A DNA stretch of 64,000 nt, taken from assembly GCF_028453695.1 (NCBI RefSeq), contig NC_135774.1, positions 16,368,001 to 16,432,000 of the forward strand, given 5' to 3'. How positions within the stretch are numbered: position 1 is the first letter of the stretch; each line of letters starts with the position of its first letter. Positions 48,883 through 62,052 of this stretch are shown in pieces. The notes beneath the pieces were generated by a model, which saw only the letters and a program-made list of their open reading frames with translations, was not told the origin of the DNA and did not search any database. Both the position numbers and the translations under genes were made by a program. Origin of the DNA: Augochlora pura. Lineage: Eukaryota > Arthropoda > Insecta > Hymenoptera > Halictidae.

Positions 48883-49239
48883 TCACACAATTGTATCAAT
48901 TGAATTATTAGAAACGTAATTCTTTACAGCAACAACATTGGACAACACTGGACAATGCTTCCAAATTGTCAGCCATTTTACTAAGCAGCTCAGCCAGATA
49001 TCCAGAACAATTTTCTCCCGATTTGTTTCTCCCGAAAAGTACTCCATTATTACTTTCGCAGTGTATATCGTAGCATTATCCTGCTGAAAAATATACTTCT
49101 CTGCAATGATTCTTGTAAGTAACGTGTGTAACTGTTCCTTGGTCATTCCAAAATACATTTTGCTACCCCCAGCACTCTCACAGGAGTTGAAAAGTTTGAT
49201 AGACTGACAATAATAATGATTTTCCAAGGCACGAAGCAA
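48883..49239 (-). pseudogene. Probable Tc1-like transposase fragment
   Basis: The frame contains FGMTKEQLHTLLTRIIAEKY followed by IFQQDNATIYTAKVIMEYF, which resembles the Tc1 block with the second catalytic Asp (FQQDNAxxHTA). Downstream, where WPxxSPDLNPIE should follow, only a degraded WLSCLVKWLTIW is seen, probably after a frameshift. The open frame runs 118 codons. I am fairly sure of the superfamily and not of the family. Confidence 0.65.
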
Positions 49240-49299
49240 CTGTTGCGAGTCCCTGAAATAAAAATTAAAGGTAAGTAAACATCACTCGATGTTCGTAAA

Positions 49300-49580
49300 A
49301 GAAGAAATATCATTTTGGTGCAGAATGTATCTTTTTAGTTGATTCTTTCTCTTCATCTTCATTGCCTTTATCTCCTTTCTTTGTTATTTGAGTTAAGCGT
49401 CCTTTCTCAGATGATGAACTATTGTCATCAAATAAAGATAGACCCACGCTTCCGAGAATCAAGATATTAAAGATAGTTGAAAAATTTGTTCCCGACAGCC
49501 TTATTGCTTGCTGAATCAATATTCTGATAACTTATCAATTGACGCATGAATAGGAAATCGTGATAAGGTGTTGTCAACTG
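49300..49580 (-). repeat. Duplicated segment, copy 2
   Basis: Direct repeat of 42239-42545. The minus frame (49310-49519) reads GSVGLSLFDDNSSSSEKGRL followed by a Lys/Glu-rich tail. It may be the upstream part of the same broken element as 48883-49239, since orientation and spacing fit. Confidence 0.55.
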
Positions 49581-52500
49581 TAATTGTTATCAACTTATCT
49601 CGGCCTCTCTTACTTTAAAGAGCACCGGTGTAATTATTTTTCCCATTTTTCGAAGAATTCTGACCATTGAATGATCAATGATATAACATTTAGAATCAGA
49701 TGACTTTGTCCAGACGTCTGGCAGTGGTTCCCACGGTTTCCACTTAATTAATGGAGGCTGAAAATTTCGACAGAAGATTCAGCTTCGCACCCTCTCCTTA
49801 GGCCCTAGAACGTTTATTTATCGCACCGACACGGTCGAATTGGAAGATATTCGTCGAAAAAGACGCCCTCCTATCTCGTAACTTCTTCCAATCCAGTAAT
49901 TCGTGCCGAGCCGGGGCGAAAGTTCTCGTTTTTCAATTTCCACAGAAGTTTATATAAATGTACGGTCATTTATCAACGCGAGGCATCGCTCTGTTCCGTG
50001 TTTCGTCGGGGATTAAATTGAGACGACGCGTAACGCGACGCACCTGGGGTATTTGCTGGATTTAGTCGGCTAAAAGTCGATTTTGTCAAACTTATCCTAT
50101 GTAGAAATGTGTCATTTTTTCAAAATGGCAACTGGTTGAGAGACAATAGACCGTTTTCTTTCCGGTTTTCCTTTCCAGACAGAGATAGGGTCATCAAAAT
50201 TGGAGGAGCTTGTTCTTAGGAAGAATATATAATAATAATGCAATACTATACATATGATATATGATATGTGATATATGATATATGATATATGATATATGAT
50301 AATATATGATGTATGATGTATGATACATGACATATGATGTATGATATAAATGTAGGATGGGTTACCAGGAAGCGGAAATAAGTGACGCGCTTTAACGGAA
50401 AACGGAATATAATAACGAACAAATATAACAATAATGAATACAGATTAAGAAAAGTCGTGTGACGTGCTCGACGATACGGCTAGGTCTGCCTTTTTTCCGT
50501 CTCGATCGTTTGGGCCTCGCCCTCCCGATCTTCATCTTTTCCATAACGTACATAATCAATAGCACACGCACATGCACACATCCACTCACTCTCTGCATAC
50601 GCTTCTGTCTCGCTCAGTCGCTTGCTACCGTTCTCATTCCCACATAAATTCTCAATTTAACACTAAAAATACCACGACGTTAATTATGAACGGTTTCACA
50701 TTTTCTATTTTAAGGTTATCAATATTATGAACCTGAAAACTCCCTTATTTCTCGATTGCAAATGACTTTTGGGACACTCTGTATATCTGAATCGTATAAT
50801 AATAATATCTATAATATATTTTGTGATTTTAACGTGTTGCAATTATCGTCAATGTCCCTTAATTGTAATATTTACTTTTTAATGCTTACAAGTATTCTCG
50901 CTATGTTAGAATACTATAAATAAATGAATAGGCACAATTAGAATCCATGAAATAATAAAAATAATATTTTGAACATTTTATTCATAATTTTGATTCGTTT
51001 GTAACTATATGTTCTAACGCGAGCTACTATAAATAAATTAGTAGGAATCTTGATTTCGTAAATATGCAGTGGAGGAAATTGAAATGCTGTCGGGTTCGAA
51101 GGGAGTGCTTATTGCACTATCGTATTATATACGAATACGTTTTCCTTGCATAATTAATTTTCTGATTTACAGTTCGACTGCTGGCCTGAATTCCATCTGT
51201 ATTATTTGTTCCATGGGATTCCGACATGGTCTGAAATTTAATGGTGGTGCTTCCTATAGGATGTGGGTTCTGCGACAACTGGGCTGACTAACTCTTTGCA
51301 CGTTACTTAAATATTTCGAATGCTGTGCTCGTGCCCGAGGCGGTGATCGTGAACCAGGGACAAACTTAGTCCATTCAAATGTTGCTTAAACATGTTGAGA
51401 CTTCTATGGACGACAAAATAAGCTAATGAAGTTTAAAGTTTGTCTTTCTAAATTTAACTTAATTTTTTCTAAAATGAGCTTTTCAAAGAATATTTAACTT
51501 TCGATCGGAGAACGTAACTGCTACAACAGAGATGAAAAACGGTCATCGATCCAAACGGTCTCCACAATTCTTAGGCTTCTTTACTCTTCGACTTCCAAAA
51601 CGACTCTTAGATTTCTTCGCACTTCGACTTTCAGAACAACTCTGCCGTCACTTTCAATGAACAAGCGATTAGCGTCTTAGTCGAACTTGTCTTAAAAAAT
51701 CCTACTTTGTCTTAAAAGCTACATTTCCCTTACAATCTAATGCTCGCTTTACATTTACGACACTACAATATTATGAGCAACGGAAATACAGCTCCTCTCA
51801 TCGTTAACTGTTATTAACGAGTGAAATCATTTTGTCTCGTCGATAAATATTACAAATAACTAAAATAGAGATCCTTTAAATAATAACAGTTACGAGCAAT
51901 CAAATTGGAGCTTGCTTCACTTACAACTGTTAAGAACAAACAAGATAAATTTCCCCCGTGAGTAACTAATATTAGTGACGGAAATAGTAATCCCCCCATC
52001 AACAATAGTTACCAATAAGAACGAAATTTTCAGTCGCTTATAATAATTACTTATAATCAAGACAGATTGCAGTTTGTGGTTAATGCCCTCAACTTAAATA
52101 AGAAACAAGCTTCGGCTACCGTTTGTTTGAATAAAAATACATCGAAATAACTCTTATTTGTTGTCTCTGCTTTAGAGGACTTCAATTAAAGTTGAAATAT
52201 TGGGTTTTAAGATAAAGCGAAAATATTACTTTTGTTTACATAACTTATCGTGGAAAGATCTGGTTTTTAAGAGTTAATTTAAATCGATTTAGAAATTCAT
52301 ACAATAATAGCGACTGCGTTTGTCGCAACTCTGCGATCGATAAATCCGCAATATTACTACCGAGAATCGTTCACGGCGCTTCCTGCAAACATAATTTATC
52401 CAGCCGTTGCGGTGTCCCGGGGGAGGCGGAACGTTTTCACAGATCCATGAATTTATCAAGTCGGCGTCGAATGCTCCGCTGGAATTTACACGAGTCACGT

Positions 52501-53929
52501 AGAACATCTTGCAAACAAGTTATCCATCTTGTTGGTAGCTCGAAAAGGGACCGTGTTTCGGCAATCTCGACTCGTTAGCACCGTGCTCGACTTTCGCCTA
52601 ACTTGCTGGCTGCTCTTCCACCGACTTCGCGGAACTTTTACCCGAGTAAATACACATGATCTGCACGTTTTTCGAGTTTGATTTACTATGCGACCCATCG
52701 GTTTTCGAAGTTTAACTGTTCCTGCTGGCATCGATATACGCCCAGGAAGAGGGTGTCGTGACAGATGATGCGAAACCTGACCAGAGAATTACTTGGGCCA
52801 GTAAAAACGAAGAAATATTTCCGTACACATTTCTCGAATTTATTTTTTGTCCTCAAATTTCCTATTGATACAGCGACGGACTGAAGTATTGCTACAGCTT
52901 GTATATATCATATAATTTTATGTACTATAAGTCCATGAGAAATGTTTCGCGTTCGAAAGATACTCTTGTCTCGCACTCCCAAAAGCACTTGTGTACGTGG
53001 TTGTTGATCCGGTTTGTAAGACCAGATTGTGTGTACGCGTTTGGTACAATGCCGTAGTGATACAGACGCTTGGTTGCTTCTATTTACACTTTATTTACAA
53101 CACTGTATAGGTATAATGAATAAAAATTTCTGAATGTGTTCGAATGTGTTATGTTTGAGTTATAATTTCGTTCTTAGTATGAATGCGTTATGTTTGAATG
53201 TTTGCTTTGATATGTCTTTCGTTCGTCGTGGTCTGTATGTTGTCACCTCGGTTTTCCATTGATTGGTGGAGGGTAGTTTTTGGTGGAGGAAATGAAGCGT
53301 TTTTGATTGGAGGTGGGTGTGTCGCAAAAAACTTGGAATGAGGAGTAGGAAATTTGGTAGAAAGTTCTTCTTTGTTACAGTAATATTTATGAATAGTTGT
53401 CCGTGCAACGGTATTGTGGGTCTGTTGCACGTGTTGTCCGTTCGTCGAATCGAGTTTCGTTAAGTATGGTAGTCGTAAAATGATTAAAAATCTACAGAAT
53501 TTTCCATCCCGAAACGCGATCGTATTTATTCGCTACGCTATCTTCGAAACAACTGCGCATGTCAATCAAAATGAGATCATGATTATTTTATTCTTTAAAC
53601 AATTAATTTCAATACTAGTGATAATCGCGACTTTTTCATTTATGAAGCTAATTTTGATATTTATTCGAAATGTTTCAAAACTGGAACAACACGTGATTAT
53701 TTCGTAATGCTATTGCAAGTCGCGGATGTGTCGATCTGGGCTGATCGTAGATGCGGCAAAGTCAGCCTAAATACTGTACTACTACTACTACAACTATTAT
53801 ATTATTACTACTGCAGCCAGTACAGTGACCAATTAATAATACATAAACGACAGACACTGTACTCGTGATATTGAGAATGTTACTTATAAAAGAAGAGCGT
53901 GCAACTCACATTTTTATGTTACGTTGGCT
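49581..53929. other. Intron, no gene recognised; one microsatellite
   Basis: AT-rich DNA with GC-richer patches at 49690-50060 and 52370-52750. Besides the ATATG repeat at 50250-50348 and the repeat end near 50725-50785, I see no structure. Confidence 0.45.
50250..50348. repeat. Microsatellite of TATATGA type
   Basis: Repeated TATATGA/TGTATGA heptamers with occasional substitutions. Confidence 0.85.
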
Positions 53930-54125
53930 TGAGAAGCGGCAGTAGCAGCAACAGCAAAGGAAGGCAGCAGAATAAAAAGCAGCAACAGGAAGTGCAGATA
54001 TGAGGCAGCATTTTGGAAAACTGACCAGAAGTGACCAGTAGGATGACCAGAAGTGGCCTCTAGGACGACCACTTATAACCACTTAAATGACCACTTGAAT
54101 ATCCTCGTAATCACTTGAATGAGCA
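53930..54125. repeat. CAG-rich and GACCAGAAG/CCACTT degenerate repeats
   Basis: A run with GCAGCA/CAACAG words (53936-54015) is followed by GACCAGAAGTGACCAGTAGG-type copies and then CCACTT words. It is weakly periodic, with no clear element boundary. Confidence 0.55.
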
Positions 54126-54861
54126 CTGATAACCATTTGAGTGTCACTAGTGAGTCCACAGGGTGGACCAAGGGTCAGCAGTAATCCATAGAAGTCCAAT
54201 GGTTGAGAGCACTTCGCGAGAATATTTGCGGCGAGCACGTTACGACATACGACTACTTTCATCCACACGGTCGCGCTGACTGATTGAATAATAACATACC
54301 CCCGACGCCGAACGTTTACCTGAAAGTAACCGTGAACAATAACTTTCATATTGCGTAGTATTCAACCGATTTTCTTTCACTAATAAATTTATTATTTCTG
54401 ACTTCTTAATATTTATAACAATTCCGTTTGTTAGAAATATGATCAAACATTCTCTTAGCTATTTTGTCATTTAATTTGTTAATAAAAATAACTGATAGAA
54501 CCAGAGACATGGAATAATTTTTCGAGCACGTATGTTTCGAGAAATTGCCGAATCATTAATAAATTAATTGCTTCTTGACATTTAATATTTACAGGAATTC
54601 TTTTTGCCGATTATATTATTAGCACATATTCACAATTTTGACATTATCTGTAGAAATGATATGATCTCTATAAAAATAACGTGATGTTAAAAATTATTTT
54701 ATATCTAATGTTGTTGAGGACTCGTCAGATGGATGATCAAGATCCTCTAAATATTGCACTTGGTGCCTACTAGTTCGAAGGACCACCCACTGTTGTGGAA
54801 CTAAATGACTGACTTTATTTGTAACGCGCTACCTAACCGTTACGCGTATCTCTCTATGTCT

Positions 54862-55132
54862 TTTGTACTGTACTGTCTGGATCTCTAATCTATTCTGTAC
54901 TATCTGAAGTTCTGATCTGTTCTGTCCTCTCTGAAGCTATGACGTATTCTGTACTGTACTGTGTTGTTTGAAGCTATGATCTATACTGTCCTGTGTGAAG
55001 CTATGATCTATTCTGTACTGTGTGAAGCTATGATCTATTCTGTACTGTGTGAAGCTCTAATGTATACTGTCCTGTACTGTTTGAAGCTATGATCTATTCT
55101 GTGCTGTACTGTTTGAAGCTATGATGTATTCT
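54862..55132. repeat. Minisatellite, nine units of 27-37 bp
   Basis: The basic unit is TCTGTACTGT plus GTGAAGCTATGATCTAT; longer units carry an extra ACTGT or TTGTT. Individual units differ by a few substitutions. Confidence 0.88.
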
Positions 55133-55366
55133 GATTTTCGCTAATTTTCTCCATCAACCCCTCTTTTGGGCCTTGAGCGCCCCTCCCTTTTCCCGGAGTC
55201 GAGAAGAAACCCACCATCCCTTCCAATGTGCCCGAGGCACGTTGTCAGGTTATGTGCAATGCGCGGAAATTCCAGCTGGCCAGGATTGCCGATGCTGATA
55301 GCTGGCGGCCGATTCAAGGACAAGTTATTTATTATATCTAACGGTATGAGATTCAGTGAAAAACCT

Positions 55367-55521
55367 TTAACACGTTGAGTGCCACGCGATTTTATAACGA
55401 CTTTCCCGTCAGACCTCGCGCGCTGGTATCGTGGTACAGCAATGCGAAGCGTCAGTCATCGATGACTGACGCGGCCTGAACGGAAAGCTCTGTGTCAGTC
55501 ACGTGACACTCAACTTGTTAA
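55367..55521. mobile_element. TTAA MITE with central palindrome
   Basis: 155 bp between TTAA sites. The left end is TTAACACGTTGAGTGCCACG and the right end, reverse-complemented, TTAACAAGTTGAGTGTCACG. The centre contains the perfect 20-bp palindrome GTCAGTCATCGATGACTGAC. The ends resemble those of 2869-3077. Confidence 0.85.
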
Positions 55522-58500
55522 CGATAGTTTTGACTATCATAAACAGCTAGGTCCTTTACTATCTATTCTTCTTCAATTTCACAAACCCTAGCTTCTATTT
55601 GCTTTATTACTTGCATATTTAACGGGTGTACATTTAATATGTACACTGCAAGCATTTATTATTATTAATTTCCTGTAGAATTTGGTCATCGGAAACTATT
55701 CAAGAGTATCGATCTACTATCATAATAATACGTAGGTATCGATGAATTTGCATGATCTGAAACAGTGTCTGGAAGCTCCAGTGGATCTGAAATTAGATTC
55801 CCAGTACGGAAGCATCAGCAAACCGTCCTGTTTCGCATGGCTAGTAGTGATATTACGTAGAACGTCTCTGCCATTGTAATATCTTCTGGATGATTGAGCG
55901 TGTTATGCGGACGTACATTCGTTATTGATTGGTGTTCATCACGTGGGTCGGCGATAGGGCGCGAAGAATTGATATATAACCGTGGAATATTGTCTATAGA
56001 CCGAGCATGTGCCAGGCGTGTGACTTTATAGTCCGATTAAAATGAAGCACCGTCCCATTTTTTCAACGTTAAACCACAGGCTCCGCTTTTACGTCATGAA
56101 TACTTTGAAGGTCGCAGGACGTTTATGACGGCGTTGCTACAACGACCTAATAAATACGTCCTACCGTCACGGATAACCTGTAATTAAATCTTACTCATTA
56201 ACATATTAATTCTCAAGCATTTCAATAAATCAATTTCCGTGCAGCGTTCCCAGAAAATATTCCCGCTTTTCGCAAAGTTCTCGATATTTTCAGCCTTCAT
56301 CATACGCCAATAAGTCTAAACTCATTTCATAGTCCAAATTTTAGTAACTATTTAAGAAAAGAAAATGGTTAATTTTAGCGAGACTGAAATATGTTGTCGA
56401 GATCATTGTTTCGAACATCTTTCCTTATACATGTTGCCCGCCGCGGTATTCCATAAAACCTTTCCCATAAAACTTCATACGTATCAAATATAAAAATGAG
56501 ATATATATTTAGAAACTGAAAAACAATTTGTATAATTACATTTAAATAAATTTTTTAAATTTATCGAAATTTATTGTTTAACAAATTCAATGAATTTCTC
56601 GATTGGAATCACTATGCGCCGCTCGGCCTTCATTTCCGAGGTATTTACAAAAATGACTTTATCTATACACTATGTTACCGGCATAAGTATAAAATATCTA
56701 TATTCGAATATCAGTATTCCGTTAATATCTACAGGGAAAAGTTGTTTGGAATGACGAATTTGACAATATATTTTATATTTGACAATATTATTAACTTAAA
56801 ATTTGATTTACTACTTCTCTTTTTTCATCGCATTGCACTTTGAACGAAAGGTGTCGGCTGACCTGTCCGACCATGGCCGCCCGTTTCTACTTTCCGCGGA
56901 ATCGATATTTTGATTAGATCCAATTAATTAAATTCAATGGATCGCGTGACGTCCTTGTTCGATGGCATTTCCCCCCAATGGGAAGCACAGAGTACCATTA
57001 ATAATCGATAGCAATGAGAGTCAATAATTGCAGTTCATCGGGAGGCGATCGTGAGGTCGATCAGTGTTGATCGACACCGCGATAACGCGTTCTTTATAGA
57101 CTCGCTTTCGAGCGCGCCGCTCTCTTAATTTCTTCACGTGACAGTTCGTGAAGATGATGAGGGCTACCGACGAATTTACGATAACGTTTGGTCTCGTTAT
57201 CCCTCGTCCCGAATACTACTAGTGGCACCCTCAGCGCGGAAAAATTGAACGCTAGTTTTCGCAATGATACTCGGTTGAAAGGAGTCATCGACGAAAGAAG
57301 TACCCATGCTCCGGGTACGACGAAATAATTGACCGGCGATTGAGGCGCTGTTGGGTTAATTGGGACGATGCGTTTGCTGGCATGCTCTTAGATCAGCACT
57401 TGCTTGACCTAATTCCAACAACTATTGTTTGCAAAACTTCTAAGCGCCTTTAAAATACTAACATCAAAAATATAGCGAATTACAGAATGAAATAAGAATC
57501 GAGAAACAGGGAATCATAGAAAATTGTTTTAAGTAAAGTTCCTTCTTCGACAGAATAGAATGTACATTTGAAAATATTCACATACTTCGACACAAAAGCG
57601 TGCGTCTGGCGGTAACAAAGAATCGTTCTACCAAGATCATTTTAATGAGTTTGTTAAGATCATCGACACTTTTGTTTGCAAGTTTGGGTCAAGACGAATT
57701 CAATGACTTATAATAAGGCTCGGAACGCAACATTATATAGAAACGGTGTAATTTATATTATTTTTTCAGAAACGCTTACTGTATCGAGCATCGTTCTGTA
57801 TTTTTAAAATTTTAACTAATTTTTTAATTGTCAAAATCATCTCGATGTCACCATATTAGAGGTCATTAATCGCGTCTTGTGACAAACGACAGCAATGCGC
57901 TGTGAAAAATTAATGTTAATGTGTTAAATACTGTCAACGTGCTTGAAAGAGTCACAAAAATGATCTTGGTAGAAGAATTCTTTATTATCATCAGAGTTAC
58001 GTATGGAAACCATTTAAATGGCACTTCGTCATTTTTTCATACATTTCTTAATAACATCAATAACTTAGATGTTGAATTTCAATTAATCCCCCAGTATATT
58101 TTTAAACATTATTTTAACAATTGTATTTAAATAATTAAAACTCAAAGGGAACAGTATGATATTGTTTTAAGTAAGGTTCCCATTATGGAACAATCGAATT
58201 TAAAGAAATGTTTGATAGATATATGGAACAAGATTACGTGTCTGATTATCGCAATACTAATATCTGTAACAGTATTGAACAACTTAATTTAAACAAATTA
58301 AGAACGTATTTTTCAGTTACACTTTTCAGAATTGTTAAAACAGAATTTTTTAATTACTTTGGGATTTTCCTTTCTATAACTGAAGCAAAATAAACATGTA
58401 GTTAGATTATTTTGTTTCCAAGTGAAAAGTTAAATGGCGCTATTACAATTTCAACGATATTTGCACAATTTTTGTTTGAAACATTTTTTTCGTAATTTAT

Positions 58501-59740
58501 TATACTTGAAAGAATTAAATACCTTCCAGAAAGAAGTAACATTGTCATTTTAATAAAAAAAAATTTGTAAGTGTATAGTATAGGTGAGAGTGTATGGTAT
58601 GTAAGAAGGAATGTGCGGTTGTATGAATGTATACGATGAACATGAATGCATGGTGCTGTACGAGAAACAAATGAATGATTCGGATCATCGATCGGGCGAG
58701 CGAGAAAGGGAACGTAGCAGCACTTCTTCGGTGACGCCACGTGGAGACAGAAGTCGTTTTGTGTATATCGTGATATAATAAAAGTTCAAAATATTCATTT
58801 AACCAAGTTCCTTACAATATATCCTTGACGTAAACGTAAAAAATCAGTTAAATATCTTAAAAAATATTGAACCTACAAAAGAAATGTTTCAAACAGAAAT
58901 TTTGCATTTTTGTACGTGAAATATGATTTTGAAATAAAAAATATAAATAAACAAGATCGAGATGACCTTCGAATAATCTTAAAAACGCCCAAACATTAAA
59001 TATACTAGTAGTGCCATTTGACACTCAACTCAAAATACTAAAGGACATGTGTCATTTTTCTTTCTCATTTTTAATACTTTGCGCGTGTACGTTATTTTTA
59101 CAATCCCAATTTAAATGAAGCATCCAGTGTTTGTCGTCCATTGTATTTTCTGCCAATTCTCGTTAAAATTCCATCGTTCAGGTAAATGGGAAAATCATGC
59201 CGAAAAGTTCGCACTAGAAAGTATATATTTATCCTTTGAGAAAGTTCAGCGTGCGCTTAAAGCTTTCATGGTATCATACACTGAACAAAATCCTTTTTGA
59301 CGTCGGGGGGATATCGTTTTAGAACATGAATATTGATAGGGTGTCGAGTCTCACGGATCTTCAGGCGCTGCTCAGATATTGCAGTCCCCGAGCTCTAGCA
59401 CAATCGAACAACAGATATCAAGTAATCCCATTGAAAGCTCGAATATATGACGTTGTTTCCCTGTATACAAGACAGCAAATAGATTTCCTGGAAATCCGTG
59501 TCCATTCATTGGCGAATCTTCCGTGAACCGTGGAACATCTTCCGACTTATCTGTCGGCTTGCGCCTCGAGAATTAATCTTTATCAGATCCCTTGATTGAT
59601 CCCTCACACACACGAACACATAGCATTGAAATTCAAAACAAAACAGTCATTTAGGAAAATTGTAGATATTTCCGTAGTTTCTATCTTGTAAATTGTTATT
59701 ACGATCATATAAGGCTAGTTTTTAAGAACCACCGCAGAAC
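55522..59740. other. Intron, no gene recognised
   Basis: Mostly AT-rich; 56850-57380 is GC-richer. The TCTAAGCGCC repeat end at about 57438-57450 is shared with 6580. Short open frames lack recognisable homology. Confidence 0.45.
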
Positions 59741-59756
59741 AAAATCATAACATAGA

Positions 59757-60375
59757 CAAATTTTGGTTAAAAATTGACCAACTTTAATGAACGACAACTC
59801 TGCGAGAAGTCATCGCAAAATAATGACCATTTTTTTAAATTAAAGCTTGAAATCTCTACTTTACGATACTATTTCTTGTTTTTAAGTTCAACACACATTC
59901 GACAATGTAATCCTTTAAATCTGAGGCCATAATGGTCACATCGAAAATTGCCAAGTTTGACGAAATGTACGAACTTAGTAAAAATCTTTTTCAGGTATGT
60001 CGCTTGCAGCGGGATGTAGTTCGATTTTTGACATTTAGTTTAAAAATAGAAACATAGCTGTGTCTTTTTTCTAAAAATTATAGCATCTCAATAGAACCAC
60101 TGCAATTTTATTATGTGCCGGTGGCATTTGGATGACTATGGACGAGGGTTCGTGGAATTTCCATAAACTTGGCTGTTTTTAATATAGCAAGTATGGCATT
60201 AGATTTAAAGGATTATAGCACCTAAAAGGAAAGATTTCAAGCTTTAATTTAAAAGTAATGATTACTTTTACTATAATATGATTGTAATGATTGAATTATT
60301 AGCTTACGACGCCTTCTCGCAGTGTAGCTGTCCATCAACAATTGGCCAATTTTTATCCAAAACTTTGTGTACAAT
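59757..60375. mobile_element. Older foldback-type element (about 620 bp)
   Basis: Arms of about 180 bp, 59757-59940 and 60190-60375, are imperfect inverted copies: ACAAATTTTGGTTAAAAATTG with its inverse CAATTTTTATCCAAAACTTTG-like sequence, TTTAAATTAAAGCTTGAAAT with ATTTCAAGCTTTAATTTAAA (exact inverse), and ATCCTTTAAATCT with AGATTTAAAGGAT. Terminal bases and target duplication are not clear. Non-coding centre. Confidence 0.7.
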
Positions 60376-60379
60376 TTGT

Positions 60380-62052
60380 GCTAAAATAAAACTTTGTGTA
60401 TAATTTATACGAACAGTGTATCGCAATCGTTTAGAACGTTCGATCTTCATAATTGTCCTATCAAAAAATTTGTATTGTAGCTTGATCTGTATAAAATCTA
60501 ATTCAAAATTAATCTAAACACATCTTCGAGAGAAAATTGTTAATAACGAGAGTTATTCGCTTAAAAATGCTTATACTACCAATAGAAAACTGCAGTAACC
60601 AACTGCACTTGGATAAACCATAATTCCACGATTTGAGAGCAGCACAAGGTGTCTTCCGTGAATTTATAGTGTTTTCTTTAATCGACTTCTTGGTCTCATT
60701 AACTTAATAGGAAGTTAAAGAAGAATTGAACTTCGCTCTTTCCTTAGCTATTTACTTATAACGAAACGTCTCATCTTCAGTATTTCAACGGACGTCAGCA
60801 GTTTAATGTAGGTTAATAAGGTTACTCAATTTTTTAATTCAGTTCAAGTTCCTCGAACAATTTTGCCGAACAGAAGAAAGTCTTGAGATACTATTTAAAT
60901 ACACTCAAACTACAGCAAACGCTACATAAAACAGTTATCACAACATAAGAATACGTTAGCTGTAGATTTAATTAACGCTGACACTAACAATTTTAGACTA
61001 AAAAGATATAACCCCTTAAACTTAAGTAATAGATTCACTAAGTAAATCTAACACTATTCTAAACATAGCCATGATCGCACACAAAAATATTATAATACAA
61101 TGTACTATCTGATGTAATCACATAAGTTACTTTTCATATCACAGCAAATCATCAACAAATGTACTCATAATTCCACGGAGGACTTGATTATAAATACTAC
61201 TCTAAAATAAAGAAAAATTTAAATACACCGTTATCGTATCTTGCGAAGCGATTATGTTAACTATAGTGATTTATCAAATTATTAAGGAGGAATTCTAATG
61301 GGAATTGCGTGTATCTTTTACTTTGTTATGAAATCTTTTGCAAAGAAACTATTATATTTTCTGCAGTCAAATTGACAAGGTTTATTTGTATTGGGTGTCC
61401 AGAGTGTTAACAAGATTTGGTGCAAAATTGACCTTGACCGACTCGATCGAGGTAAATTTTTTTATGGTTGCATCGTGTTCTACTCATCGAGAAGAACAAA
61501 CGTTTCGGAGGATCCATGAAAACTAATCGTTCTCTTGAAAATAGAATTTGAAGGTTCAATAATACTGGAACTTATTTTATCCAGAATTTCATTACAACAT
61601 AATTTAATACAGAAGCACTGAAAATTTGCTGGTTAAATTTACAGGTTAGTGAGGAATAGGTGAAAACAACTAAACAGAAGGAAGTTCCAGGACAACGTTA
61701 TTTTTGGCGGCTACATATGCCATTTAGTCGCCAAGAATTAATATTAACAACAAAGTTAGCCTTTTCATACAATTTTACATTGCGTAATCGTGAATTTTAT
61801 ATTTTCCGCTTTATATTTCCGTATAATAAATAAGAAATAGTCTCGTAGGATTAGTACGTCCGCAGCAACCATGGAAACCTATTCACTTAACTATAATTAA
61901 TAGTTCCATTGAAAATTAAATTGATCAAAATTAGGGGAAACTAGTAACTAATATTAGTGGAAATATTTAAAATATTTTAGTAATATGTTAACGTTGACCG
62001 GAACTGGTAAAGATTACAACATTTTCGTTAAATTACGTGAAATATGTTGCAG
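60380..62052. other. 3' end of intron 1
   Basis: AT-rich. 61440-61525 is a fragment related to the interior of the DNA element at 34439-35279. The acceptor at 62052 has a poor pyrimidine tract. Confidence 0.5.

Larger units (their letters stand above)
10000..62052 (+). other. Intron 1 of the pyrokinin-type receptor gene (about 52 kb)
   Basis: The intron begins GTAAGT and ends GTTGCAG, and both flanking codons fuse to give a perfect TM5-ICL3-TM6 transition. I found no convincing host protein gene inside it. What I recognise is transposon debris, MITEs, solo LTRs and simple repeats, annotated separately. A missing small exon in ICL3 is not needed by the sequence, but I cannot exclude nested non-coding RNAs. 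Confidence 0.85.

Noticed and set aside
53160..53430. Minus-strand ORFs with Thr/Pro-rich sequence
   Set aside because: Low-complexity translation in two overlapping frames; no supporting evidence.
54720..55140. Possible LTR beginning TGTTGAGGACTCGTC
   Set aside because: No matching second copy, end or target duplication could be found; only the minisatellite is supportable.
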